A stretch of DNA of 59,334 bases from Nannocystis pusilla (GCF_020073745.1 NZ_JAIRAU010000017.1:1-59334), one strand, 5' to 3'; shown: positions 39,321 to 49,665, counted from the stretch's first letter. Numbers and translations: made by a program. The notes: generated by a model not told the origin, from the letters alone.

Positions 39321-42300
39321 TCACGCGCGCGCGAGCCCGGCCGCCAGGCCCTCGGCCAGGCGGGCGACGAACGCCTGCTCGTCGTCGGCCCCGATCTCCT
39401 CGGCGACCTCGTTCATCAGCGTGTAGACATTCGCCATCACGAACACCATGTCGACCGGATCCGGCGCCTCGCCGATCGCCAGCCGCGTCAGCGCACGGGC
39501 GACCAGCGAGTGACCCGCCTGCAGCACGATCCCCTGGTCGAAGCGGGCGAGACCCGGCTCCCGACCTGTCCCGATGGCCAGGCGATCGAGGCGCAGCCGC
39601 TCGAGCGTCGACCCGTGGCGCGCCCGGGCCCACTCGAGCTCCGCGCGCACCAGCGCCAGCAGCTGCAGCTCCGGCGTCGGCGCCGGCACCGGCTCGCTCG
39701 TCGGCGTCGCCGGCACCTCGACCGGCGCTGCCGCGGGCCTCCCCCCCGTCGCGGTCGATTGCGCCGTTTCGCCCGCCTGCTGCGCCTCCGCGGCCTCCTG
39801 GGCCTCCTGGCGCCTTCGCGCCGCGCTCGCCCGCGCCTGTCGCAACGCCGGCGGCACCAGCTCGGCCAGCGCCGCCCGCAGCTGCGTCAGCGCCTTGCCC
39901 AGCTCACCCAGCACCGGATCCTCGCAGGCCGCCAATTCCCCGTCGACGTACGCCAGCCACTCGGCCGCCGCGTCGCGTTCGCTCGCGTTCATCCGGCCGC
40001 TCGAGCGCACCTGCTTCGCCAGCGTCTCGTACAGCCGGCACACCTGCTTCACCAGGCTGCTGCGCTGGCGCGCGTCGAGCACCGACGCGCTCGTCAGCCC
40101 CTCGCCGCTGACGATGCCCGCGCACGGCAGCGCCGCGAGTGCCATCATTCGCCCGATCTCCCGCCCCTCGTGCCCCAGCGCCACCGTGTCGTCCTTCGTC
40201 GGCGTCCGCGGGATCCACAGGTGTGCCTGCAATCCGCCCGCGATCGTCGCCTTGCGATCGACCCACGCCACCCGCCGCAGATCCGGCACATCGCACGGCG
40301 GCGAGGCGATCCGCGCCCGCATCGCCGCCACCACCTCCGCCCAGCGATGGTCGATCGCGGTCACCTCGCCGATCGCCTCGAGGCAGCGCCGCGCCGGCGG
40401 ATCGACCGCCAGGATCGACCGCCCCGCCGCGATCGTGTCCGGCGGCGCCGCGACCGCTCGCGTCACCACCTCGATCGCCCCGCGCTTGCGCCCCTCGACC
40501 TCCGCCAGCGAGCACGGTCGGCCCCACACATCGACCAGCAGCGGCAGCGAGCGCACCGCCTCCACCCCGCGTCCCGGCTGCGAGCCGTCCCGCTCCGCCC
40601 GCTCGATGCGCCGCGCCGCGTACTCGAGCAGCAGCACCCGCGCCGCCTCGCGCTCCTCGTCCGGCAGCGACGCGTGGCGCTCGCACAATTCCGCCACCAA
40701 TCCGTTGGCCGCCCGCCGGCAGCGGCGCAGCAATTGCCCGTACCGCTTGCTGCGCGTATCGACCTCGCCGTCGTGCGTCAGCGGCAGCTCCGGATCGCAC
40801 GCGATCGCCAGCAGCGGCGCCCCGGCGTCCTCGTGCACGAACTCGCCGATCTTGCGCCCGTCCATGCAGACGGCGATCCGCAGCGCCCCGTCGCTGCGCC
40901 CGCGCTGCAGACCGACCTCGCCCTCGACCTTCGCATTGTCGCCCGCCAGCGACGTCGTCGCCCACACCGCCGCCGGGTCCAGCGTCAGCGACGTGACCGT
41001 CGGCAGGTCGGCCAGGCGCCGCTCGAGTCGGCGCGCCCGCAACCGCTCACCGCCGTCGACCAGGCGCGACTCACCGACCCAGTGGCGCAGCGCCGCGATC
41101 GCCGGCGCCTCCTCGCGCACGATCGGCGGATCGGGCAGCGCCGCTCCCGGCGTCGTCATCGGCACCCAGGCGATCCGGCCCTCCGCCGCCACCACCGCCT
41201 CGACCTCCTCGAGGCTCAACACGCGCCGGCCGAGCGTGGCGAACAGCGGCACCTGCAGCAGCTCCGGCGCCTCGCGGACCACCTCCTCGCGCGTGCACTG
41301 CGTCAATCGCAGCAGCAGCTGCGAGCGCAGCCACGTCCACGTCGCGTCGTCGACCTCCGGGCCCGTCATCCACCGCCGCACCACCCCCGCCACCAGCGAC
41401 CACGCCGCCCGCTGCAGCTCGGCAGTCACGGCAGCCAGCGCCTCCTCGTCGGCGACATCGTCCCAGCTCGCGTTCGGCTCCAGCGTCTTCGCCGACGCCA
41501 CCGCCGTGATCGGCGCGAACCCCAGGTCGAGCGCGCGCGTCACCAGCGGTCGGCCCTCGAAGCGCAGCTCGACCGACGCCGGTGCGCCCACCTTCACCGG
41601 CCCGCGCCCCCCGGACGGCGGACGCAGGATCACCACCGCCTCGACCCCGTCGTTCGCCCACACGCGGCTCCACAGCCCCGGATCGAGCCCCGCGGCCCGC
41701 AATTCCGCGACGCTCGCCTCGGCCGTCGCGACGATCGAGCGCTGCGGCTGCGCCCGGAATTTGCGCCCACGCCGCTGCTGCGCGAGCGTCGGCGCCCACG
41801 ACCGCAGCACCGCCTCGCCGCCGAACAGCCCCGCCAGGATCTTGCGGTCGCCGCGGCCGAGCCGGACGACCTCGCGGCCCAGCCCTGGCTCGGATCCCTC
41901 CGAGCGATCGACCTCCTCGAGTCGACCGACCTGCGCCAGGCGTCGCGCCAGATCGTCCAGCGATCGCCGCGCCCCGTCGAAGTCCTCGAACAGCGGCACC
42001 TGCCGCAACCTCGCCCACGGCTCTGCTTCGCTGCGCAGCTGCTCCGGCGCCGGCAACCACCGCGCCACCTCGTCCGCGTCCGGCCAGTGCGCCTCGGGCA
42101 CCTGCAGGCGCTCCCACAGCCCGGACCGCGCCTCGGCGTCGAGCGCCAGTAGCAGCCACCCCTTCACCAACCCGCGCAGCCCCGCCTCGTTCCGCGAACC
42201 GCCTGCCCTCTCGGCCCGATCGACCAGCGGCCCCGGCAGCGCCGCCAGCGTCCGCAGCATGATCTCGACCAGCGTCCCGTCGCGCGCCGCGTCGTCGAAC

Positions 42301-43844
42301 AGCGCGCTCGGCGTGAACGCGGCCGCGACCGCCAGCTCGAGCCCCGGCACGCCCAGGTCGACGTCGACCTGTCGCAAGAGACAGCCCTGCGCGATCAACC
42401 AGATCCGCCCGTCCTGCCGCCCCCCGTCGACCGCCTCCATCGTGATCCCGAGCTCGCCGTCGATGCCCGGCCCCGCGAGCGGCGCCCGCAACAGATGGCG
42501 CCCGGACGCGGACAGGCGCGGCGACAGCGGGCGCTTGTGCCACTCCAGTCGCGCCTTCTCGCGCCGCTGCGCCGCCGCCAATTCGTCGTCGACCGCGACC
42601 ATGTTGCACGACAGCAGCCGCGCCACCTCGCCCGCCTGGTCGCGGCCGATCCGCGGGATCGGCGGCCCCTCGGCCTTCAGCTCCGGATAGCTGCGGATCG
42701 CGTGGCGCAGCTCGCGGACCCCGCTGTCGGGATCCGTGCGCACCGCCCCGGCCAGCGCCGCCAGCGACACCCGCGCCTCCTGTCCTCCAGGACATGTCCT
42801 CGCGTCCATCCACGTGATCGCCCGGGCCAGCGGCGCCACCTCGGCGCGCTTGCGCAGGTCGCGGAGCTTGAGGAATTGCAGCACCTCGCGGCGCGCCCGC
42901 GGCAGCGCCTGCTCGATCGTCAGCCGCCCCTGCTCGGCGGCCTCGACCAGCCGCGCGTACAGCCCCCAGCGGGCCGCGCGGATCAGCCCCGCGACCTGCT
43001 CGAACCCGTGGTCGGCGACGATCTTCGCCATCGACACGTCCTTGCGCAGCGCCTCGGCCTCGACGATCGCCACCAGCCCCGGCCCGCAGCCCGCGAGCGG
43101 GTGCGTGTCGATCCACACCCCGTCCTTCACCAGCCGCACCTCGGCCGCCGGCTCGTGCTCGACCAGCCCGATCACCCCCACGACGCCCGGCTCGGCCAGC
43201 TCGTCGACCACCAGCGCGCGCTCGATCTTCGGCCCCCCGGCGATCGCCACCCCGTCGAGGCTGATGGCGATCCGCGCGTAGCGGCAGCGCTCGCGCAGGT
43301 GCACCTCCTCGCCGAGGCTGCCGCGCAGGTCGCGGAAGAACGCCACCAGCAGCCCGAGGCGCAGCCGCTGCGCCACGTGGATCGTCGTCTCCGCGATCGG
43401 CGGATCGATCGCCGTCAGCGCGTCGTCGCGGCCGGGCGCCAGCACCAATTGTTGCGACCCGCTGCGCACCACGATCCGCCGCGGCTCCAGGCCGAGCGCC
43501 GCGTTGAGCCCGAGCGCCAATTGCCGGACCCCGCGCAGATCGGCCCCGTCGCCGTCGGCGAAGATCGAGCCCCACAGCTCGTCGAGCTCCGCCGGCGTGA
43601 ACGGGCGCCCGTCGAAGCGCATGCGCATGTCGTCGGCGTCGATGTCGAACGCGATCGTCGTCGCCCCGCGCAGCACCGCCGCCTGCACCAGCTCGAGCAC
43701 GTAGCGGCGCGCGTCGGCCAGCTGGAACTTCTGCATCTTCGCCCGCGCCTGCGCCCGGTCGAGCGTGAAGCGACCGCGCGAGTCGACCTCGCCGCCGGCC
43801 CGCAATTCGTCGAACAGATCGTTCAGCCGTCCATCCGTCGCCAT
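39321..43844 (-). CDS. Giant protein with degenerate GHKL/Hsp90-like N-terminus
   Basis: 1507 residues from the ATG at 43844. Residues 1-180 align in layout with the ATPase domain of the upstream Hsp90-like protein: YVLELVQAAVLRGATTIAFDI in place of LRELIQNAIDAGSPQVDVRI, RMRFDGRPFTPAEL in place of the DxGxGM box, and LALGLNAALGLEP in place of GKFGIGFVSVF. The Mg-binding Asn and glycine boxes are changed, so ATP hydrolysis is unlikely. The rest is mostly helical with Arg/Glu/Ala-rich stretches and an Ala/Pro/Thr linker near 1365-1400. The start overlaps the upstream stop by 22 bases. Function unknown. Confidence 0.8.
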   Translation of the reverse strand: MATDGRLNDLFDELRAGGEVDSRGRFTLDRAQARAKMQKFQLADARRYVLELVQAAVLRGATTIAFDIDADDMRMRFDGRPFTPAELDELWGSIFADGDGADLRGVRQLALGLNAALGLEPRRIVVRSGSQQLVLAPGRDDALTAIDPPIAETTIHVAQRLRLGLLVAFFRDLRGSLGEEVHLRERCRYARIAISLDGVAIAGGPKIERALVVDELAEPGVVGVIGLVEHEPAAEVRLVKDGVWIDTHPLAGCGPGLVAIVEAEALRKDVSMAKIVADHGFEQVAGLIRAARWGLYARLVEAAEQGRLTIEQALPRARREVLQFLKLRDLRKRAEVAPLARAITWMDARTCPGGQEARVSLAALAGAVRTDPDSGVRELRHAIRSYPELKAEGPPIPRIGRDQAGEVARLLSCNMVAVDDELAAAQRREKARLEWHKRPLSPRLSASGRHLLRAPLAGPGIDGELGITMEAVDGGRQDGRIWLIAQGCLLRQVDVDLGVPGLELAVAAAFTPSALFDDAARDGTLVEIMLRTLAALPGPLVDRAERAGGSRNEAGLRGLVKGWLLLALDAEARSGLWERLQVPEAHWPDADEVARWLPAPEQLRSEAEPWARLRQVPLFEDFDGARRSLDDLARRLAQVGRLEEVDRSEGSEPGLGREVVRLGRGDRKILAGLFGGEAVLRSWAPTLAQQRRGRKFRAQPQRSIVATAEASVAELRAAGLDPGLWSRVWANDGVEAVVILRPPSGGRGPVKVGAPASVELRFEGRPLVTRALDLGFAPITAVASAKTLEPNASWDDVADEEALAAVTAELQRAAWSLVAGVVRRWMTGPEVDDATWTWLRSQLLLRLTQCTREEVVREAPELLQVPLFATLGRRVLSLEEVEAVVAAEGRIAWVPMTTPGAALPDPPIVREEAPAIAALRHWVGESRLVDGGERLRARRLERRLADLPTVTSLTLDPAAVWATTSLAGDNAKVEGEVGLQRGRSDGALRIAVCMDGRKIGEFVHEDAGAPLLAIACDPELPLTHDGEVDTRSKRYGQLLRRCRRAANGLVAELCERHASLPDEEREAARVLLLEYAARRIERAERDGSQPGRGVEAVRSLPLLVDVWGRPCSLAEVEGRKRGAIEVVTRAVAAPPDTIAAGRSILAVDPPARRCLEAIGEVTAIDHRWAEVVAAMRARIASPPCDVPDLRRVAWVDRKATIAGGLQAHLWIPRTPTKDDTVALGHEGREIGRMMALAALPCAGIVSGEGLTSASVLDARQRSSLVKQVCRLYETLAKQVRSSGRMNASERDAAAEWLAYVDGELAACEDPVLGELGKALTQLRAALAELVPPALRQARASAARRRQEAQEAAEAQQAGETAQSTATGGRPAAAPVEVPATPTSEPVPAPTPELQLLALVRAELEWARARHGSTLERLRLDRLAIGTGREPGLARFDQGIVLQAGHSLVARALTRLAIGEAPDPVDMVFVMANVYTLMNEVAEEIGADDEQAFVARLAEGLAAGLARA
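42780..42796. repeat. CTGTCC-family palindrome inside the giant gene
   Basis: CTGTCC (42780-42785), loop TCCA, then GGACAT (42790-42795). A second, CTGTC/GACAG, is at 42369-42384. Both are read through in frame. Confidence 0.5.
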
Positions 43845-45427
43845 CGCGCCTCCGCGGCCGCGCTCGCCAGCTCGGCGTCGGTCGTCGAGCTCAGCTCGCC
43901 GTGCAAGAAGAACGACTTGATCGCCAGGTACGCCGCCAGCTCCGGCTCGCGCCTCGCGACCGCGCGCAGGTGCAGCAGCGTCGGGTGGCCCGCCGACAGC
44001 ACCAGCGCCCGGCCGCTCGCCAGCCAGCCGCTCGCCAGCTGCCCGACCTCCGCGATCGGCGTGCACTCGCCGAACCTCGCCTGCGTGATCGCCACGCGCC
44101 CGGCGATGGCCGACTCCGGGTAATCGAAGCGACCGACCGTCACCTCGCGGACCTTGTACCCGCGCACCTTGAGCAGCGCCCGCATCGCCGCGCACAGCGG
44201 CGCCCACGATTCGACCTCTGCCGGCGCGAGCGGCAGCGCCGTGCACCAATGCGTGATCGGCGTCGCCCAGGCCGCCGTCGCCGTGTACACCAGCGTGTCG
44301 ATCGCGTCGCGCGAGCTGCACGCGACCACCGTGTGATCGTCGGCCAGCATCGCCGCGACCAGCGGCGACATCGCCGTCGCGCACAGCACCGGCTTGCCGC
44401 GGGCCCGCTCGCGCAGCGTCTTCATCGCCACCGGCGGCCCGCCGAGGGTCGGCACGATCGGCGCCGCCAGCCAGCGCGGCTCCGCGTATCGATCATGGAA
44501 CGGCGCCTCCGCGCACTGGTACAGCCGCTCGCGCACCTCCGGCGCCACCGCCTCGCCGGCCGCGATCCGCTCGAGCGCCGCGAACACGCGGTCCATCAGC
44601 GGCCCGCGCGCCACCCCCTGCACGATCGTCATCGCCTTGGCGTAGTTCTCGTCGCGGATCACGTTGTCGCGCGTCAGCGTGTGCTCGAGGAAGCGCGAAT
44701 CGATCTTGTAGGCGATGAACGGCAGCGACCCGTCGCGCTCCTCGTGCAGCGTCAGCCCGCCGTGGTAGTAGCCGCGCAGCGCCTCCGCCTCGTGCACGAT
44801 CGCCATCACCAGCGCCGTGCCCTCCTCCTCGTGCGTCACCTTGCACAGCCCGTCGATGTCCATCGGGCCGCTGACCAGCTCGTCGTCGAGGCGCAGCTCG
44901 ACCTTCACGTGCTTGCACCAATACGCCAGCGTCGCCCGCGCCCGCTCGCGCGCCTCCTCGACCTCGGTCGCCGTCGCCGCCTTGTACAGCCGCACCGTCG
45001 TGCCCTCGACCGGATCGTGGAGGCGGATCCGCTCGAACGTGCGGTCGCGGCGGAACACCACCCGCCACCACTCGCCGGCGCGCCCGGTGTCGACGCAGAT
45101 CAGCTCCGGATCGATCGCAAACACCGACACGAAGCCGATGCCGAACTTGCCGATCTTGGTGTAGTCGCCCTCCTTGGCCGACGAGAACAGGCGAGTCAGG
45201 CGCGAGTCGATGATCTCGCGGGTCATCCCCTCGCCCGCGTCGGCGACCTCGATGATCATCGCGCCGCGCCCCGCGTCGTGATCGATGCGGACGTCGACCT
45301 GCGGGCTGCCGGCGTCGATCGCGTTCTGGATCAGCTCGCGGAGGAACGCCCACGGATCGGCGAACTGGTGGACGAGGCCCTCGAGCGCGTCGCCGACGTT
45401 CGTGATCTCGGAGGACGGGGCCGCCAC
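43823..45427 (-). CDS. Hsp90-like GHKL ATPase
   Basis: 534 residues from a GTG at 45427; a longer Arg-rich start at 45562 is possible but looks non-coding. The ATPase boxes are intact: LIQNAIDAG (N-box), VADAGEGM (G1) and GKFGIGFVSVF (G2), with an SSAKEGDYTKIGKFG lid like Hsp90/HtpG. The middle and C-terminal parts do not obviously match HtpG and are shorter. It probably acts as a chaperone-like ATPase together with the giant gene product encoded by the overlapping next gene. Confidence 0.85.
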   Translation of the reverse strand: MAAPSSEITNVGDALEGLVHQFADPWAFLRELIQNAIDAGSPQVDVRIDHDAGRGAMIIEVADAGEGMTREIIDSRLTRLFSSAKEGDYTKIGKFGIGFVSVFAIDPELICVDTGRAGEWWRVVFRRDRTFERIRLHDPVEGTTVRLYKAATATEVEEARERARATLAYWCKHVKVELRLDDELVSGPMDIDGLCKVTHEEEGTALVMAIVHEAEALRGYYHGGLTLHEERDGSLPFIAYKIDSRFLEHTLTRDNVIRDENYAKAMTIVQGVARGPLMDRVFAALERIAAGEAVAPEVRERLYQCAEAPFHDRYAEPRWLAAPIVPTLGGPPVAMKTLRERARGKPVLCATAMSPLVAAMLADDHTVVACSSRDAIDTLVYTATAAWATPITHWCTALPLAPAEVESWAPLCAAMRALLKVRGYKVREVTVGRFDYPESAIAGRVAITQARFGECTPIAEVGQLASGWLASGRALVLSAGHPTLLHLRAVARREPELAAYLAIKSFFLHGELSSTTDAELASAAAEARWRRMDG

Positions 45428-45622
45428 TTCGCAGCCGGCACCGTACCCCCGAGCGCGACCGGCGATCAAGCCACGCGGCCTCAGAAGCGCAGCGCGAGCC
45501 CGAATCCGACGCCGAGGCCGCGCGTGCTCGCGGGCGGAACCGCACCGCGACCTCCGTGCCATCGAGCGCGCGGAGAAGCGACAGACTGTTGTGATACGTC
45601 CGACGACGACGATGACGCGGCG

Positions 45623-47044
45623 TCAGCCGCAGCCGTCGCCGTCCGGGCAGTCGTTGTTCTCGTCGCGCGGGATGGTCTGATCGCAGCCGGCGATGTCCTC
45701 GAACGTGTTGCTGGCCGAAAAGTCAGGTCCGCCGCCCTGCCAGCCGCGCGCGATCCCGTGGCCCGCGCTGTGGGTGATCGTCGTGTTCTGGATGAACGCG
45801 CTCGCCGGCAGCCCCTCGATGAACAGGATGCTCGCCTCGTCGGTGTCGGCGCAGGTGAAGCCGACGCAGCTGCACTCGCCGCCGGCGTACTCGACGCGCG
45901 CGTGCTCGAGCCGGTTGTTGGCCGCGGGCACGCTGCCGTACCACAGCCCGACCCAGTCGCCGGCCGCCGGGTTCGGCGCCGCCGACGTGAACGTGATCGG
46001 CTTCTCCGGCGTGCCCACGGCCACCAGGGCGCCCGACGCCGGATTGACGTCGCTCGTCCAGTGCTCGACCTGCAGCGCCGTCCCGGGCAGGAACTTGATG
46101 GTCACCCCGGGCTCGATGGTCAGCGTCGTCAGCGCCTGCGCCGGTCCGCCGATGTTGAAGCGCGAGCCCTCGAACTCGCCGAAGTGGTACGGCACCCCGA
46201 GATCGCGCATCGTCCCGTCCTCTTGCAGGCCCGAGCTGCTGTTCGCGCCCTCGTCGTCGATGTGGATCTCGTCGACGAGGTTGCCGGTGTAGTCGCCGTC
46301 GGGGAGCGTGTCGAGCGCGTGCTCGCCGACCCACAGCGGGTACGGAAACGCCTCGTTGCCGCTGCCCCGCACCACCAGCTGCGTCGAGCCCGGCATGAAG
46401 CCCGAGGTCCACTGCGCCACCGCCCCGCTCCCGAGCGAGTCCTCGATCGTCACGTGGTCGACGCGCGCCAGCTTCTTCGTCGGCGTCTCGCTGTCGCCGC
46501 GCAGCATCAGCGACGCGCCCAGCAGGAATTGGTCGGACCCGCCGCCCGCCAGCGTCGTGTGGGCCAGGAACAGCTGCGCCGGCGCGTAGGCCACGATCGC
46601 GCCCCACGGCTCGTCGCCGTCGCGCACGAACCGGATCGGCCGCTCCGGCTCGCCCTCGGCCTTCAGCGTCGTCACCTCCGTCGTCGCCGTGTTGCCGAAC
46701 ACCAGCGACGCATCGGCCTGCATCCGCACCTCCGCGCACGGCTCGATCGTCAGCGTCGCGCCCTCCGGCACCGACACGAAGCGCGTCACGATGTGCGGGC
46801 TGCCCTCGGCCGTCCACACCTCGTTCATGCCCAGCTCGCCGTCGTGCATCGTCGGGCCTGCGGGCGCCGGGCAGGCCTCGGCGGCGGTGGTCGGCTGCTC
46901 TGCCGTCGTGGTGCCGGGGTCGGTCGTGTTCGGGTCGGTGTCGGGCGAGTCGGTGGTCGCCTCCTGCGGAGGCGGACACGCGCCGAGAGTGCACAGGGCC
47001 AGCGCCGCCGCGGGCAGCGTCCTCATCGAGGTCTTCAAGGTCAT
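45623..47044 (-). CDS. Lipoprotein with beta-helix-like repeats
   Basis: 473 residues. The signal ends in LGAC, followed by a Thr/Asp/Pro linker. The body has repeated beta-rich blocks (GATLTIEPCAEVRMQADASLVFG, LTTLTIEPGVTIKFLPGTALQVE, GTPEKPITFTSAAP) typical of parallel beta-helix surface proteins. The C-terminus has an Asp/Asn-rich DENNDCPDGDGCG tail with Cys. The start at 47044 has AGGAG only one base away; an ATG at 47029 is an alternative. Confidence 0.78.
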   Translation of the reverse strand: MTLKTSMRTLPAAALALCTLGACPPPQEATTDSPDTDPNTTDPGTTTAEQPTTAAEACPAPAGPTMHDGELGMNEVWTAEGSPHIVTRFVSVPEGATLTIEPCAEVRMQADASLVFGNTATTEVTTLKAEGEPERPIRFVRDGDEPWGAIVAYAPAQLFLAHTTLAGGGSDQFLLGASLMLRGDSETPTKKLARVDHVTIEDSLGSGAVAQWTSGFMPGSTQLVVRGSGNEAFPYPLWVGEHALDTLPDGDYTGNLVDEIHIDDEGANSSSGLQEDGTMRDLGVPYHFGEFEGSRFNIGGPAQALTTLTIEPGVTIKFLPGTALQVEHWTSDVNPASGALVAVGTPEKPITFTSAAPNPAAGDWVGLWYGSVPAANNRLEHARVEYAGGECSCVGFTCADTDEASILFIEGLPASAFIQNTTITHSAGHGIARGWQGGGPDFSASNTFEDIAGCDQTIPRDENNDCPDGDGCG

Positions 47045-47279
47045 TCTCCTTCGCTCGGTAACTACGGGCCATGTAGCCGACGCCCCCGAGCCCACGGATC
47101 ACGCCGGCCTCGCGCGGCGGCCTCGACGAGCTCACATCCGTGCGAATTCGCCGCCGAAACCTGCGACGAGACCGCTGCGACCGGCGCCCCCGATCCCCCG
47201 CCGTCAGCCCGAGTTTGCGACCCCGGCCCCGCGATCGCCGCGGTGACACTTCCGGCGCCGCGCGGTGTTGCAGCCGGAC

Positions 47280-47813
47280 ATGCAGCCCCGAACCGCCCAC
47301 TACGCGCTATCTCTCCTTCTTGCGGCCGCCGCCTGCGACAGCAACGACGCTCCGCCGGAGGAGCCGACCATCGCCGAGCTGGCCGCGTGCGACGAGTCCG
47401 ACATGCAGTTCGTGCCGTTCATGGGCCCGGCGTTCGACGACAACGGCGAGCTCGTCGCGCCGCTGCCGCTCCCGCACGTCGTCGCCACCACCACCGGCTG
47501 GCACACGCCGGAGAACCGCGACGCGCTCGACGCCGAGACCCAGCTGCCGGTGATGGACATCTTCACCCACGAGGGCCTGCTCGGCGCCGCCTTCGCGTGG
47601 TCCGACAAGTGCGGCAGCGCCCGCACGATCTCGCTGTGGCGCGACGACGCCTCGCGCCGGAAGTTCGTCTACGGCACCGTCCACAGCGCCGCCATCATGA
47701 AGGGGCTCAAGTACACCCGCGGGTGGGAGACCACCAACTGGAGCGAGAAGACCGCCGACAAGCCGCCGACCTGGGACGACGTGCGGACTCGCCTCGAGGC
47801 CATCCGCAAGTAG
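47280..47813 (+). CDS. Exported protein, probable lipoprotein
   Basis: 177 residues from the ATG at 47280 (a GTG at 47265 is in frame). The signal is YALSLLLAAAACDS (Cys19). The soluble part is acidic then mixed, with two later Cys (AACDES, DKCGSA). No motif is recognised. It converges on the sedolisin gene. Confidence 0.6.
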   Translation: MQPRTAHYALSLLLAAAACDSNDAPPEEPTIAELAACDESDMQFVPFMGPAFDDNGELVAPLPLPHVVATTTGWHTPENRDALDAETQLPVMDIFTHEGLLGAAFAWSDKCGSARTISLWRDDASRRKFVYGTVHSAAIMKGLKYTRGWETTNWSEKTADKPPTWDDVRTRLEAIRK

Positions 47814-47821
47814 TCCCGACA

Positions 47822-47851
47822 ATGCCCGCCAGGACATGCTCCAAAGGGCAT
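47822..47851. terminator. Inverted repeat between convergent genes
   Basis: ATGCCC (47822-47827) and GGGCAT (47846-47851) flank an internal GGACATGCTCC. It starts 8 bases after the stop at 47813 and precedes the sedolisin stop at 47878 (-). It is a variant of the CATGTCC family. Confidence 0.5.
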
Positions 47852-47877
47852 GACCTGACGGACATATCATGATTCGG

Positions 47878-49665
47878 TCACGGCAACGCCTGCGCCAGCG
47901 CGGTCATGTCGGGGGCGCCGATCCCGGTCGGATAGTCCCACCCGGGCCCGGCCTTGTAGTGCTCGGTCGCGCCGTACTTGATGTCGCGGAACGTCTTGCG
48001 GGTGGGAGCGTGCAGGTACAGCGTCGGGTTGAGGTAGCCGACGCGGGGCAGTCCGCGGGCGCGGCGGTGCTCGTTGACCACCGCGATCATCCCGGCGAAC
48101 GCCGGCGCGGCGAACGACGTGCCGCCGAAGAACTCCCACTTGGCCCAGCGGCGCATCCACATCGGGTACTCGGTCGACGAGTGGAGGGCCAGGTCGGCCA
48201 TCGCGCGCCGGTCGTGGGTGACGTCGCCGTCCTGCCAGTACGGGCGGGCGAACGTCTTCGCCGGACCCGAGCCCGACATCACCCACGCCCACTCCGACTC
48301 GATCACCCCCTCCGGGTCGGCGATCAGGCGCGTACCGCCGACGCAGGTCACGTAGGGGCTGCTGCACGGCGTGTCGGGCATCCCGGAGTCGCCGCTGGCC
48401 GAGATCAGCGTCATCCCGAGCGCCGCGCCCATCAGCGCCGACTCGTCGTACTGGTGGCGCAGCGGCTTCGGCTCGGAGTCCTCGCGGTGGGCGAACGAGA
48501 ACGTCAGCACCTCGACCTTGTTCTCGGCGATCGCGTGGTTCCACGTGAACAGCAGCGACGTGTTGCGCGCGTCGGGCCCCTCGTACACCGTGGTGGCGGC
48601 GCCCGGCGCCATCGCCGTGGCCCACTGGGTGTCGAGCGCCGTCTCGGTCACGCGCTCGAACACCGGCTCCATCACCGCCACGCGGGTCGGCAGCTCGCGC
48701 TCGATGCCGAACGACTTCCAGAAGATCTGCAGGTCGATCGAATGATAGGTCCCGGCCGCCACGATCCCGAGCGTCGAGCCCTTGCCGGTGAATCCGGCGT
48801 CGAACAGCGGGTGCATGTTGTAGGCGCCGTAGAACACCCGCGGCCCGTACGCCTCCGGCCCCGGCGGGTCGGACACCACCTCGCCGACCTCCTTGGACAG
48901 CTCGCCCTTCTCCGCCGGCAGGTCGGCGGTACAGAGCCCGTTGGTGCGCTCGGCCACGAACTTCGGCAGCGTGAAGCGATCGAGCGTGCAATACACCGGG
49001 AACGGCGGATCTTCCCACAGCGGGTTCTTGCGCATGCAGATGTGCAGCTCGGTCTGGAACGTCGCGTTGAAGTCGGCCACCGTCCCGGAGAACTGGACCA
49101 GCAGGCGGTTCTTCGCCTCGAAGTCGATGCTGAAGCCGCGCGAGCGCAGCCAGTTCTCGACCAGCGCGACGTCGTTCTCCGGCGGCGCGTGGTCGGCCAT
49201 CCACGCCTCCACCGTCATGTACCGGCGGAACCACGGGCCCGACGAGTACATCAGCGCCACCCGGCTCTCGAGCAGCCCGCGCTGGCGGGTCGGGAAGCCG
49301 ATCAGCGCCCGGAACTGGTTGTCCGGCGGCGCCGGGCCCTGATCGTCGTACACCCCGGGCAACGGGCTCGGCAGCCCGTCGGGCTTCTCCGTCGGCACCA
49401 TCTCGCCCGGCGGCAGGCACAGCGGATCGCTGCCGCACGGCCCGATCGGGTCCTCGGGCCCCGTCGTCACCCAGCCGGACGAGCCCGACCACCCGCCCAT
49501 CGTCTCGAGGCCCGGGTCGGTCGTGTCGCTGCCGCCGCTGGTGTACGACTCGGTCGCGCTGCCGACGGCCTCCTCCTCGCCGCATCCGGAGAGGAGCGCC
49601 AGCGCGGCGACCCGCGACGCGACACCCCCGAGACGTCCCACCGCACATCCCGCGCGATTCATCAT
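47878..49665 (-). CDS. Sedolisin-family (S53) serine-carboxyl peptidase, lipoprotein
   Basis: 595 residues. The signal ends at LLSGC with a Gly/Ser/Thr/Asp linker. A pro-domain (about 110-300) precedes the catalytic domain. Sedolisin marks are visible: TETALDTQWATAMAPG with the Glu and Asp four residues apart, SASGDSG for the oxyanion Asp, and GGTSFAAPAFAG for the nucleophile Ser. The family cleaves proteins at acid pH, normally after secretion and self-processing. Lipid anchoring places it on the cell envelope. Confidence 0.9.
   Translation of the reverse strand: MMNRAGCAVGRLGGVASRVAALALLSGCGEEEAVGSATESYTSGGSDTTDPGLETMGGWSGSSGWVTTGPEDPIGPCGSDPLCLPPGEMVPTEKPDGLPSPLPGVYDDQGPAPPDNQFRALIGFPTRQRGLLESRVALMYSSGPWFRRYMTVEAWMADHAPPENDVALVENWLRSRGFSIDFEAKNRLLVQFSGTVADFNATFQTELHICMRKNPLWEDPPFPVYCTLDRFTLPKFVAERTNGLCTADLPAEKGELSKEVGEVVSDPPGPEAYGPRVFYGAYNMHPLFDAGFTGKGSTLGIVAAGTYHSIDLQIFWKSFGIERELPTRVAVMEPVFERVTETALDTQWATAMAPGAATTVYEGPDARNTSLLFTWNHAIAENKVEVLTFSFAHREDSEPKPLRHQYDESALMGAALGMTLISASGDSGMPDTPCSSPYVTCVGGTRLIADPEGVIESEWAWVMSGSGPAKTFARPYWQDGDVTHDRRAMADLALHSSTEYPMWMRRWAKWEFFGGTSFAAPAFAGMIAVVNEHRRARGLPRVGYLNPTLYLHAPTRKTFRDIKYGATEHYKAGPGWDYPTGIGAPDMTALAQALP

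Noticed and set aside
45428..45562. N-terminal extension of the Hsp90-like gene to 45562
   Set aside because: The extra 45 residues are almost all Arg/Ala and precede a GTG that starts right at the conserved domain.
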